Shown one piece after another: positions 22,765 to 30,911 of a stretch of 30,911 bases of DNA. The translations under genes and the position numbers were made by a program. The stretch's first letter is position 1. Each line of letters opens with the position of its first letter. The stretch comes from a virus. Under the pieces are notes generated by a model. The model saw nothing but the letters and a program-made list of their open reading frames with translations. It searched no databases and was not told where the DNA came from. The stretch lies in the IMG/VR virus record IMGVR_UViG_3300042387_000987, positions 1 to 30,911 of that record, one strand, 5' to 3'.

Positions 22765-24882
22765 TTATGGAGTGGGACAAGGGGAACATCCTTCAGGACA
22801 TGTTTCACCGAAATATTCTGCACAACCAGCTCCACAATCACACCATACACTAAATCCTGCTTCAGGTGATGGTGTTGGTGTTGGTGCTTCAGGTGTTGGT
22901 GTTGGAGCCGGTGTTGGTGCTGGTGCAGGTGTTGGTGATGGACTTCCAGCATAACATACTGCTCCACCACTCAATACTCCGGATGTAGAATACCAAACAC
23001 TACCACCTATAGCGTAATATCCATCCGTAGGAGTTCCAGTTCCATTGGAGTTATTATATATTGAAATACCATTTGAGGTAGGGTCATTATTCTGATTGTA
23101 TTTCACAACATAATCAGCAATTTCCCAATTTGTACAAGCTATATCAGGATCAGCACCATGGAATCCGTAATTCAATGCATTCAATACTGGTGCTGCCGGT
23201 GCTGGCGTTGGAGCCGGCGTTGGTGTTGGTGTTGGTGGTGGTGCTGCTGGCGCTGGAGTTGGAGCAGGAGTTGGTGCCGGCGTTGGTGCCGAAATTGGTG
23301 GTTCACCAGGAGGTATTTCTTCTGATTGAGGTGGTGGTGCTGTTGGTGTTGATATTGGTGATGGTGTTGGTGCCGGTGTTGGTGCTGTTGGCGGACCAAA
23401 GCAATAGGGCTGACATTCCATTAGGTCTGCGTATATTCCCAAACCAGGTCCAATATATGTACATGTACCATCAACACAATCCCAATCTAAAGAAGATGCA
23501 GGTGGTGGTGCTGCAGGTGTTGGTGTTGGTGCTGCAGGTGTTGGAGTTGGTGCTGCCGGAGTTGGAGTTGGTGCTGCTGGCGCCGGAGTTGGTGCTGCAG
23601 GTGCCGTTACTTGTGATGCCGTACCACCACTTATTGTACAATCCGCACAATCAACAACAACGTTTCCTAAACTTCTACTACCATATGAATCATACAATAC
23701 AACTGCATATGTACCATTTGCTAAACTAGCTGGTCCATTTCCAGCTCCAACAGTATAAGAACCAGCTCCATTAAGAGTAAAGTAATATCCAGTACCAGTA
23801 CCACCAGCTACACTCGTCACATCGATTCTAGCATTTGTTGCTGTGAAATCGATACAAGTAAATCCAGCCGTACCAGTTGGTGCTTCATAACATGCAATTG
23901 TTTCAGTAGAAAGTACACTAACGTTTCCAATACTATCATATAATCTAACAATATATGAACCATCTGCTAATCCAGTTGCACCAGTTGCTCCAGTTGAATA
24001 TGAACCAGCTCCATTTAATGTGAAGTAGTATCCTGTTCCAGTTCCACCAGCTGGCGATGTTACTGTAATCTTACCACCTGCGTTATTTGTAGATGTACAT
24101 ACCTTTGCAACAGTTCCACTTGGTGCAATATAACATGCTAATGTTTGTGATGTTAATGCTGCAGAATTTCCACCATCATCATATAAATTCACAGAGTATG
24201 TACCATCTGCTAAGCTATCCACATTTGTTGCAGCTGCTCCAGCTATTCCATAACTACCTGCTCCATTTAATGTAAAATAATAAACACCAGTACCACCAGA
24301 AGGAGTTACCGTTATTCTACCATTTTGTCCACCATTATCTAAACAAGATTGTGCTGATGTACCACTTAAAGCAGGTAAAGATGAATTACAAGAAGTACAA
24401 GTTAGATAAGCACTTATTACAGAAATACTCGTCCCATCTACTAATGAACCTGTTGTATCTTGTTCAACTATTGTATAACAATATCCAGATGGGTATGGAG
24501 ACCCAAATCGTATTGCCATATTATTTGAATAATTACCAAACGGAGAAACAGATAGGTATTTATATCCACCTGTACCATTGCATCTAATTACTTTTAATCT
24601 TTGTGGTGCACTTGATGGAGGTGTGTATGGTGGTGGTGGTGGAGTTGGGCCGGGAGTTGGGGGTGGGGATGGTGGTAATTGACTATAAACTCTCCATCTA
24701 CGAGATTCAACTCCATCTATTATTGTAAAAGTACCTAAATCCTGCACTTCTGCTTCGTTTGGATATGTCAATGAGCTTATCCTACCTACAAAATCAATAC
24801 CACCACCTCTAATAGTGACATTAATTTGAGGTCCAGTATTACCAGCCGGTTGTACCCATCCTACGTTTCCTTCTCTAGCCAT
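22765..24882 (-). CDS. Tail adhesin-like protein with SprB-like repeats, Cys modules and Pro-rich rods
   Basis: 705 residues. Order: residues 1-67, a beta domain (WVQPAGNTGPQINVTIRGGG); 69-93, a Pro-rich hinge; 95-165, a Cys module ending CTSC; 180-415, three repeats of about 78 residues, each with GGTGxxYYFTLNGAGSY, a (D/N)GTYxVxLYD-like strand and a Cys, resembling repeats of the flavobacterial adhesin SprB; 426-462, an (AAPTPTP)n rod; 465-495, a short Cys module (WDCVDGTC, then CQPYC); 498-565, a second rod; 566-645, a beta domain; 646-674, a third rod; 676-705, a Cys-rich end with CDCGAGC and CPEGCSPC. It likely binds the host surface from the tail. It follows the large fibre gene by 21 bases. 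Cell-surface or receptor targets cannot be read from sequence. Confidence 0.85.
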   Translation of the reverse strand: MAREGNVGWVQPAGNTGPQINVTIRGGGIDFVGRISSLTYPNEAEVQDLGTFTIIDGVESRRWRVYSQLPPSPPPTPGPTPPPPPYTPPSSAPQRLKVIRCNGTGGYKYLSVSPFGNYSNNMAIRFGSPYPSGYCYTIVEQDTTGSLVDGTSISVISAYLTCTSCNSSLPALSGTSAQSCLDNGGQNGRITVTPSGGTGVYYFTLNGAGSYGIAGAAATNVDSLADGTYSVNLYDDGGNSAALTSQTLACYIAPSGTVAKVCTSTNNAGGKITVTSPAGGTGTGYYFTLNGAGSYSTGATGATGLADGSYIVRLYDSIGNVSVLSTETIACYEAPTGTAGFTCIDFTATNARIDVTSVAGGTGTGYYFTLNGAGSYTVGAGNGPASLANGTYAVVLYDSYGSRSLGNVVVDCADCTISGGTASQVTAPAAPTPAPAAPTPTPAAPTPTPAAPTPTPAAPPPASSLDWDCVDGTCTYIGPGLGIYADLMECQPYCFGPPTAPTPAPTPSPISTPTAPPPQSEEIPPGEPPISAPTPAPTPAPTPAPAAPPPTPTPTPAPTPAPAAPVLNALNYGFHGADPDIACTNWEIADYVVKYNQNNDPTSNGISIYNNSNGTGTPTDGYYAIGGSVWYSTSGVLSGGAVCYAGSPSPTPAPAPTPAPTPTPEAPTPTPSPEAGFSVWCDCGAGCAEYFGETCPEGCSPCPTP
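22861..22947 (-). repeat. Pro-rich coding repeat, rod 3 of the 705-residue protein
   Basis: Encodes alternating Pro with Ala, Thr, Ser and Glu at residues 646-674; the plus strand shows repeated GGTGTTGGTGC units. Confidence 0.7.
23188..23391 (-). repeat. Pro-rich coding repeat, rod 2 of the 705-residue protein
   Basis: Encodes residues 498-565: two APTPAPT-type tracts split by an acidic segment (SEEIPPGEPP). Degenerate 6- to 12-base units. Confidence 0.7.
23497..23607 (-). repeat. Pro-rich coding repeat, rod 1 of the 705-residue protein
   Basis: Encodes residues 426-462 with 21-base units for AAPTPTP or AAPTPAP, close in sequence to the tract at 22322-22495 in the next gene, so the two tracts probably share an origin. 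Confidence 0.75.
23638..24345 (-). repeat. Three SprB-like protein repeats
   Basis: Encodes residues 180-415: three units of about 78 residues sharing GGTG, YYFTLNGAGSY and a GTY/GSY strand. The DNA copies have diverged at third positions, so the duplication is not recent. Confidence 0.7.
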
Positions 24883-24903
24883 TTAATTTTAAATATTACT
24901 TTA

Positions 24904-27900
24904 TTAAATTTTTGAACTACTAATATATGCTTCTAAATTTTCTACCTTTTCCATTAAAGTTTGAACGGCTTTTGTTAAAAGTACAGTCAATCTATCATAG
25001 TGTACACTTCTTGGTATAGGAGTTTCTTCTTGTTCATAATTTAAAAATTTTCTTAATTCAGGATGTTCATCCAAATCTTCTGCTAAAAATCCTGGCATTT
25101 TTCCCATATATTCTCTTGGGTTTTCAAAAGAAAAAGTATTGGAATAATCATAAGAACCAGAACCTTCCATATTTTCACCATCTTTTGGTACAAATAGAAT
25201 TGGTTTTAATTTTTTTATAGAATCATATGCACTTGATGGATATTCTTCTATTTCTGTCTTATATCTTCTAGTAGAACTATCGTATGTAAGTCTGTATCCG
25301 GTAATTCCTAAAGCAGTTTGATTTGGTCTCAAACGGCCGGCATCACCACCAATAGGATTATAAGCTGGAGGGTCTTGTAGAATTAAAATGGATTTATTTC
25401 CATCAGTTCCCATTCGTATTCCATCAGTTATGTAATCCGTACCAATCCATCCTAAATTTACACGTATATTGTTTCCTAAACCAGAACAATAGATATCACC
25501 ATCATCAACTTGAATTGCTCTAACATCTGTACCAGTGGCTGTGTTTGCAATTCTTATCCCCGGTGTAAGTGCACCACCATTTGTTTTAATATCTACAATT
25601 GGAGCAGTTGTAGTTCTTTTAATTGAAGCGTAGTTGTTAGTATCGCTCAATACAATCATTCCATCTCTACCAATTTCTGTTTGGTCCAATGAAAGTGTGG
25701 GTACTATTGAGTCGGGAGTTATCTGTCCATAAACATTTAGTACCGACCCATAGGGAACGAATCCATATAAGTATGTTACGGTATGAAAATAATAAGTACC
25801 AGCAGTTGGAAATGTTACTACAAATGTAGATGAATTATTACTGGTAGATACTGATTCGTTTGGTCCATTCACATACGCACCATATGCTAGGTTGTAATGT
25901 AAAAAATTTGTACCACTACGAGTTGGGTTTGTCCAACCTTCTATCGTCACACTAACTGATGCATATCCGCTAGTAAAATTACTATCAGTTATTATCCCTA
26001 TCGCATCACTTCCGAAGCTCGGAGTTGTTATTGTATATGTACCAGGTGTTGTAACGACAACCCCAACAGTATCAAGTGTCTCATGGTCAAAATCAATTCC
26101 ACCACCATAAACTGTGTAAGGACTAAAGTAAGTACCAAAATCATACGAGTCTTGTGCTTGGACAGTTACAGAAGTTGCTAATGCTGGGACTGTAATTAAA
26201 CCTTGCTTAATAAATACCCTAGGTACATTACCAGCATCCGAAATCTTAATTTGTTTATTACCTGCATCTAAAACAATTTGCCCACTATTATGTTGGAAAT
26301 TTCCGTCCAAAACTTCCCAATCACCAATTTTAGATGTAAAATTATCATCGGTTTCAATTTTTCCTCTAATTGTTAAAGTGGAGTTATCCCATCGCAAATA
26401 TGGAGGTTTTTGACCCACTGGATAATGTACATCTTCTGGGTTGTGTCCTAATCTAAACTGTCCATCGGTTTGCATAAAAAATCCCGGTAGAGAACCAGTT
26501 AATAGTGAGGTTGCATTAGCACTTCTGATATATCCTCCAGTTCCGGCAGTTCCTTCAACTCCCATAACCAAACCACGAGTAATGGTTGCATCTTGCGCCA
26601 ATAATATATCAGTTGCCACCGAACTGAATTGTGCTCCAAATGATTCCCAATATACTGAACTTGGTGCTGTTGGTAATTGGTTTGTTGAGTTTAATTTAGC
26701 TACATAAAAATTGCCCAAATATTTAACTACATCTCTCCTAACACCAGTTTGGAATATATAAGCAATTGCAGAATTCCATTCACCTCTATATACAACACCC
26801 GGTCCAGTTGCACCATTACTTCCGGATTGTATGTAACTTCCCCAAGGACCTGCGCCAGGATAACCAGTAGTTGCATTTGATGAATTTGTAGATACATGAG
26901 AAAATGGTGATGTGCATATCCAACTTGAACCACTATAAGATGCTATATCATTATTGTAATATTCAGTAGCACTTGCCCATGCACCTCTTAACATTGGTTC
27001 ATTTACACCTGGCGTAGTTTGTCTTACACCACCAACTATATATAAATTACTACCATCCCATTTAAGAGCTTTACTACCATCATTATTTCTAATTGAAAAT
27101 CTTCCGGTAGTTCCGTTTGGTACTGGGTTTTCGTATATACCTAAGAAAATACCAGGTTTATCATAACCAATAACGCCTGTTGTTACCTGGTCACCACTCA
27201 ATCCAATAGTACCACTTTGTCCCATAGCCATATATGGGTCATTACGTCCTCCAGCTAATACAATATTTGCAAATGCACCTGTTGTATCTTTTGTACCAAT
27301 GTTTAAAGTATTTTTAATATAAGATTCTTCAAATATTGCAATCTTAGCTGCTACAAAAAATTCTTCATCTCCCAAATACTGCCAATAAGCAGTATCAGTT
27401 TCTAAACCACTTGGTTGTTGTGCACCTACCGTAGCAGGTCCACTTCCACTTACAGCTGCATAATATCTTAAAGTAGATGAATATGGGTTATAGTTTACAG
27501 CATCCCTTCTTTTATTTGTTGTTTCAACTGCACCTATATAATCAATTGAACCAGTCCAAGGACCTCTAAATACAATACCAGGACCAACTTGCCCCTCATA
27601 ACTCAATGATATAGATTGTGTTTTGTATAATTTTCCCAAACCTTCACAATCTACTTCATATACAATAAATCCAGTTGAGTAGGTTTCAGGATATGACCAA
27701 TCCGTAATATTTGCTAAAGTTGCTACATTATTAACAATAGGAACGTAATCACCTGGAAGTAAATTACCAGCCAATGTTAAATGAGATGACTTTGAATATA
27801 CTTTTACTGTGTATTGATTTTTGTATCCGGTTGTTCCAAATATTGTTGTTTGTGGTGAACTAAAAGATGTACTACCCGTCAATACATTATTTCCTCTAGT

Positions 27901-30900
27901 TGCTGATATAGTTGTACCAGTTCCATTAAATGTAATTTGTCCAGATACTTTATATGTTATACTAGATGCCTCATTACTTAAAAATGCGTTATATGAACCA
28001 ACACCTTCAATTTGAACATTGATTGATTGAGTCATAAACTGAGTTGCTCTAGCTCCTTCAAAATCTACTTTATAAACAACTTGTGCCGATGTATTTACAC
28101 CCGGAGTTGTCCATCCAGTTATATTTGCTATTGTTGCTGGATTTCCAGTTAATCTATTTGCAGCTGCAAGTGTTATATATGGTGATTTGGAATGTATTGA
28201 TGCTGAATAATATCCCAAATAACCAATGTTTTCATATTTTATATTTTGAACCATTGTACCAGCACCATATGTACTTCCTGTTATGTGAATTAAATCAACC
28301 CCTGATTTAAATGCTTTTACATCAGTACCTGTACCAGTAAAGGTTACATCCCATATATTAGCTTGTATTGAACAATTATCATTTGTGAGTTTGGAAGTAA
28401 ATGAATCCGCACCATCCTTAACACCAAATATAGTAACTTCATCTATTGCTCTAACAATATCACCATTTCCATCTCTCATCTCAACTCTCCAAACAGCAGA
28501 TTCACCAGGAGATGTTGCTTCATCAGGATATATTGTAAGTTTATTACCTTCCGCTGAGTATGGTGCTATTGCCGAATATGCTCCATATGTTAATGTATCA
28601 GGATCATATTTAAAAAACTGATAACGTGTCTCATCAATAGATGATGAAAAGTTAATAGGTGTTGCTTCAAAATTTATACTATCACTTGGTGTTATCAATA
28701 CACCATCTTTATCAAATGTAACTGTGTTGGTTGATACTGCTAATTTAACAGTTCTTGCTTTTATTGCATCACTATTTTTTGTAAAACTTTGCGTTGTGAA
28801 TAAATCAACCGAACCAGTACGATGACCTGGTAACAATGAATATGGATATGCTTTAATTGAATAAAATGCACTAGCCGATATAGCAGGCGGTAAGAAGTTA
28901 GTAAATGATACCGCGCCAATTGGAGTTGATACTCCAGCGGCAGGTAACACTAATGATTGTGTTTGTATATTACTACCACTTATAGATTGAAAATACCAAG
29001 TACCTCTTTGTTGCGATTGCGTATAAATTAAATTTTCAGCTCCTTCTTTTAAAACAATTGATGTATTTGATGGAGCATAACTTTTAACAAATCCGGTTTC
29101 AGTTGCTTGTAATATTACATTACCAGGTTCTAATAAAATTTCTATTGGTGGTGCACCATCAACCGCTTTAGTAAAGTTTTGTACTAAACTTTGAGTGTAC
29201 TTAGAAGATGTGTAATATGGATGGATTAATAAATCATAAGTTAAACTTGCACTTAACTCAGTCATATTATTTGCACCACTCATAATTAATGATGCCGTAT
29301 AGGTTTTATCAAGTAGAACAGAACCAGTCAATATCATTGATTGTGTTACGTGATTTAACCAAAACGTACCAGCTTCTTTACTTGCTGTAAATGACAAATA
29401 CTTTGCACCTTGTTTTAATTTTATTTCAGTATTAGCTGGTGTGTATGTTGATATGATACCTTTCGCATTTGCATTTAATGTTACATTAGCAGGTACTATT
29501 TCAAATACAATACTTTCATCACCCGGCTTACCTTCGGGTACAATAGTAAAAGTTTTATCAACACTAATTTGTGTTAATGTATATGGTTCTGTATATGTGA
29601 ACGTTGTTGTTAATACTTTACTTTGTGATAATGGCAATCCAACAAATTGGTTAAACGCTGTTGATTTAATTTCTCTACCAAGCTCATCAACTGCTACAAT
29701 TGAAATATCAGGATTCCAAGTATTACTTTTTGTTACATAATACATCCAATATTCAGGAACAAAATCCTTATTGATTGACATCGATGGATATACTTCAATT
29801 GATGAAGATATTGGTGCTTCATTTGTACCCCTTAAATAAAAAGATGCGGTTACGGAGGCCGATGTTGGTCTAAACTGAAATTCATCTCTATACTTTATAG
29901 TAAAAGTATCTGCATTATATGTTATAACAGGCGTATCTAAACCATCTTGTAAATCTTCTAAATTTATAGATGCTAATACCGATTGAGATACATTATATGC
30001 AAAATCGGATGCAGCTGATGCTGAATTTATAAGATATACAATTCTTCTCTTATCTATTGAATCTCTATTAAAGATTGCATTGTAGTTAATTTCCTTTGTA
30101 CCCAATTCACCGGCAGATAACCCATTTACATAACCACTATTTGCGGCATATTCTAAGTTTACAAATTTTTCAGTATCACCAGAACTACTTAATATGTGTA
30201 GTTGTATCAGATTCCAATTTCTTTCAGGTCTAGAACCACTATATAATTCAATATCATTAATACCATCGATTCTAACTGCTTGAACCTCTAAACTTTGTGT
30301 ACTACTATTTCTAATTTGAGTTCCTCTGTAAGGTCTAATAATATGATTAACCCCACCAAACCCATCCAATACTGCGGTGATTGTTACACTATCAGTTACA
30401 CCTTCACACTCTCCCGTAAATGTTATTAATTGAACATCTATATCATCTCTACTACCTGTAAAATTTGCAACAGTTAAAAATGGAATACTTGGATTTGTAA
30501 AATCTAAAGTACCAGGAAAAACACCACCTACATATTGGGATGCAGATAAAACATTTCCAAAAAAATCTATTGAAGATGATGTAAAGTTTACAGAACCAGT
30601 TAATAAAGTTTTTTCAATATTAAAAGCTATAACTGTTGGTGGTACTGGTTGTGAACCGGAATCAAATTGAAAATATAATGATGATGGATTTAAATCTAAC
30701 TTCTTTTCAATTCTTTGAATATTACCACCATCAAATGTTTTTGATAACTGATTCTCATCAATTGATATTGGTATTAAATTACCATTTACATCATAAAATT
30801 TGAAAAGATATTGAAAAGTTTCAGCTATTAAACTTCTTGGTACTGATTGTACGAATGTTACTTCGTTTGGTGAGAATGAACTTTCTTGTGATGATTTTAA

Positions 30901-30911
30901 ACTAATATCCG
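24904..30911 (-). CDS. Giant tail fibre/tip protein with C-terminal S74 chaperone (5' end outside window)
   Basis: The frame is open to the right edge with no stop, giving 2001 visible residues; the TTG at 30369 is internal and not the start. The first two thirds consist of Ig-like beta repeats divided by QSFTK-xx-DG-like junctions, including two related 130-residue units (about 28410-27600) with ITGW/ITDW and VVYKVDFEG/IVYEVDCEG. Three carbohydrate-binding-like modules follow (near 27590-27360, 26995-26800 and 26810-26630), with RGxWxxxxxY and Y-x-x-x-x-Y/W aromatic patterns. The last 126 residues match the peptidase S74 intramolecular chaperone: SSTRRYKTEIEEY with the candidate catalytic Ser, LKPILF, ENPREYMG, GFLAEDL and YDRLTVLLTKAVQ, then a coiled coil. 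The chaperone trimerises the fibre and is cut off. Host sugar binding is likely. Confidence 0.9.
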   Translation of the reverse strand, partial: DISLKSSQESSFSPNEVTFVQSVPRSLIAETFQYLFKFYDVNGNLIPISIDENQLSKTFDGGNIQRIEKKLDLNPSSLYFQFDSGSQPVPPTVIAFNIEKTLLTGSVNFTSSSIDFFGNVLSASQYVGGVFPGTLDFTNPSIPFLTVANFTGSRDDIDVQLITFTGECEGVTDSVTITAVLDGFGGVNHIIRPYRGTQIRNSSTQSLEVQAVRIDGINDIELYSGSRPERNWNLIQLHILSSSGDTEKFVNLEYAANSGYVNGLSAGELGTKEINYNAIFNRDSIDKRRIVYLINSASAASDFAYNVSQSVLASINLEDLQDGLDTPVITYNADTFTIKYRDEFQFRPTSASVTASFYLRGTNEAPISSSIEVYPSMSINKDFVPEYWMYYVTKSNTWNPDISIVAVDELGREIKSTAFNQFVGLPLSQSKVLTTTFTYTEPYTLTQISVDKTFTIVPEGKPGDESIVFEIVPANVTLNANAKGIISTYTPANTEIKLKQGAKYLSFTASKEAGTFWLNHVTQSMILTGSVLLDKTYTASLIMSGANNMTELSASLTYDLLIHPYYTSSKYTQSLVQNFTKAVDGAPPIEILLEPGNVILQATETGFVKSYAPSNTSIVLKEGAENLIYTQSQQRGTWYFQSISGSNIQTQSLVLPAAGVSTPIGAVSFTNFLPPAISASAFYSIKAYPYSLLPGHRTGSVDLFTTQSFTKNSDAIKARTVKLAVSTNTVTFDKDGVLITPSDSINFEATPINFSSSIDETRYQFFKYDPDTLTYGAYSAIAPYSAEGNKLTIYPDEATSPGESAVWRVEMRDGNGDIVRAIDEVTIFGVKDGADSFTSKLTNDNCSIQANIWDVTFTGTGTDVKAFKSGVDLIHITGSTYGAGTMVQNIKYENIGYLGYYSASIHSKSPYITLAAANRLTGNPATIANITGWTTPGVNTSAQVVYKVDFEGARATQFMTQSINVQIEGVGSYNAFLSNEASSITYKVSGQITFNGTGTTISATRGNNVLTGSTSFSSPQTTIFGTTGYKNQYTVKVYSKSSHLTLAGNLLPGDYVPIVNNVATLANITDWSYPETYSTGFIVYEVDCEGLGKLYKTQSISLSYEGQVGPGIVFRGPWTGSIDYIGAVETTNKRRDAVNYNPYSSTLRYYAAVSGSGPATVGAQQPSGLETDTAYWQYLGDEEFFVAAKIAIFEESYIKNTLNIGTKDTTGAFANIVLAGGRNDPYMAMGQSGTIGLSGDQVTTGVIGYDKPGIFLGIYENPVPNGTTGRFSIRNNDGSKALKWDGSNLYIVGGVRQTTPGVNEPMLRGAWASATEYYNNDIASYSGSSWICTSPFSHVSTNSSNATTGYPGAGPWGSYIQSGSNGATGPGVVYRGEWNSAIAYIFQTGVRRDVVKYLGNFYVAKLNSTNQLPTAPSSVYWESFGAQFSSVATDILLAQDATITRGLVMGVEGTAGTGGYIRSANATSLLTGSLPGFFMQTDGQFRLGHNPEDVHYPVGQKPPYLRWDNSTLTIRGKIETDDNFTSKIGDWEVLDGNFQHNSGQIVLDAGNKQIKISDAGNVPRVFIKQGLITVPALATSVTVQAQDSYDFGTYFSPYTVYGGGIDFDHETLDTVGVVVTTPGTYTITTPSFGSDAIGIITDSNFTSGYASVSVTIEGWTNPTRSGTNFLHYNLAYGAYVNGPNESVSTSNNSSTFVVTFPTAGTYYFHTVTYLYGFVPYGSVLNVYGQITPDSIVPTLSLDQTEIGRDGMIVLSDTNNYASIKRTTTAPIVDIKTNGGALTPGIRIANTATGTDVRAIQVDDGDIYCSGLGNNIRVNLGWIGTDYITDGIRMGTDGNKSILILQDPPAYNPIGGDAGRLRPNQTALGITGYRLTYDSSTRRYKTEIEEYPSSAYDSIKKLKPILFVPKDGENMEGSGSYDYSNTFSFENPREYMGKMPGFLAEDLDEHPELRKFLNYEQEETPIPRSVHYDRLTVLLTKAVQTLMEKVENLEAYISSSKI

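Noticed and set aside
30367-30369. Start of the giant fibre at 30369
   Set aside because: The codon is TTG, and the frame upstream stays open to the window edge with fibre-like sequence.

Overview
The window looks like part of the genome of a T4-like tailed phage (contractile-tail lineage) infecting a member of the Bacteroidetes, probably a flavobacterium. Portal, prohead protease, scaffold, major capsid protein and large terminase are all of the gp20/gp21/gp22/gp23/gp17 type. The Bacteroidetes host is inferred from very AT-rich DNA, starts without a Shine-Dalgarno sequence, two promoters of the TTG-N20-TAnnTTTG type, and SprB-like adhesin repeats in a tail protein. Every gene I accept lies on the minus strand, so transcription runs from position 30911 towards 1. 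The first gene (fibre) and the last (capsid) are cut by the window ends.

In transcription order, region 1 (30911-21881) is a tail adhesin module. It holds a fibre of at least 2001 residues with a C-terminal S74-type chaperone, then two secreted-looking or surface proteins built from Cys modules, SprB-like repeats and long Ala-Pro/Thr-Pro repeats. Region 2 (21810-16069) is a modification cassette: a prolyl 4-hydroxylase-like 2OG-Fe(II) oxygenase, a small coiled-coil protein, a GT4-methyltransferase-GT25 fusion, an iron-finger O-heptosyltransferase, an ADP-heptose adenylyltransferase and kinase pair, and a second coiled-coil paralogue. Region 3 (16034-1) is the head and packaging cluster: a nucleotidyltransferase/ligase fusion, a Cys-rich protein, large terminase, a small basic-domain protein, portal, three accessory head proteins, prohead protease, two more accessory proteins, scaffold and capsid. 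A DNA methyltransferase with its own promoter and flanking terminators interrupts region 3.

The main hypothesis is that regions 1 and 2 form one system. A phage-encoded prolyl hydroxylase would create hydroxyproline in the (APTPAPA)n tracts of the neighbouring tail proteins, and the glycosyltransferases, supplied by a phage-made ADP-heptose pathway, would decorate those tracts or nearby Ser/Thr. That would be an arabinogalactan-protein-like virion coat. The gene calls rest on visible motifs; the link between enzymes and substrates is inference from adjacency.

A second theme is that several head-cluster proteins, including the nucleotidyltransferase/ligase fusion, carry (L/I)xE|(A/G/S) sites at domain boundaries, as expected for cargo cut by a gp21-type protease inside the prohead. 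No tRNA, rRNA, CRISPR array, integrase or insertion sequence was seen. No gene-free stretch exceeds 300 bases; the longest is 2599-2790, which holds a terminator and nothing else I can name.
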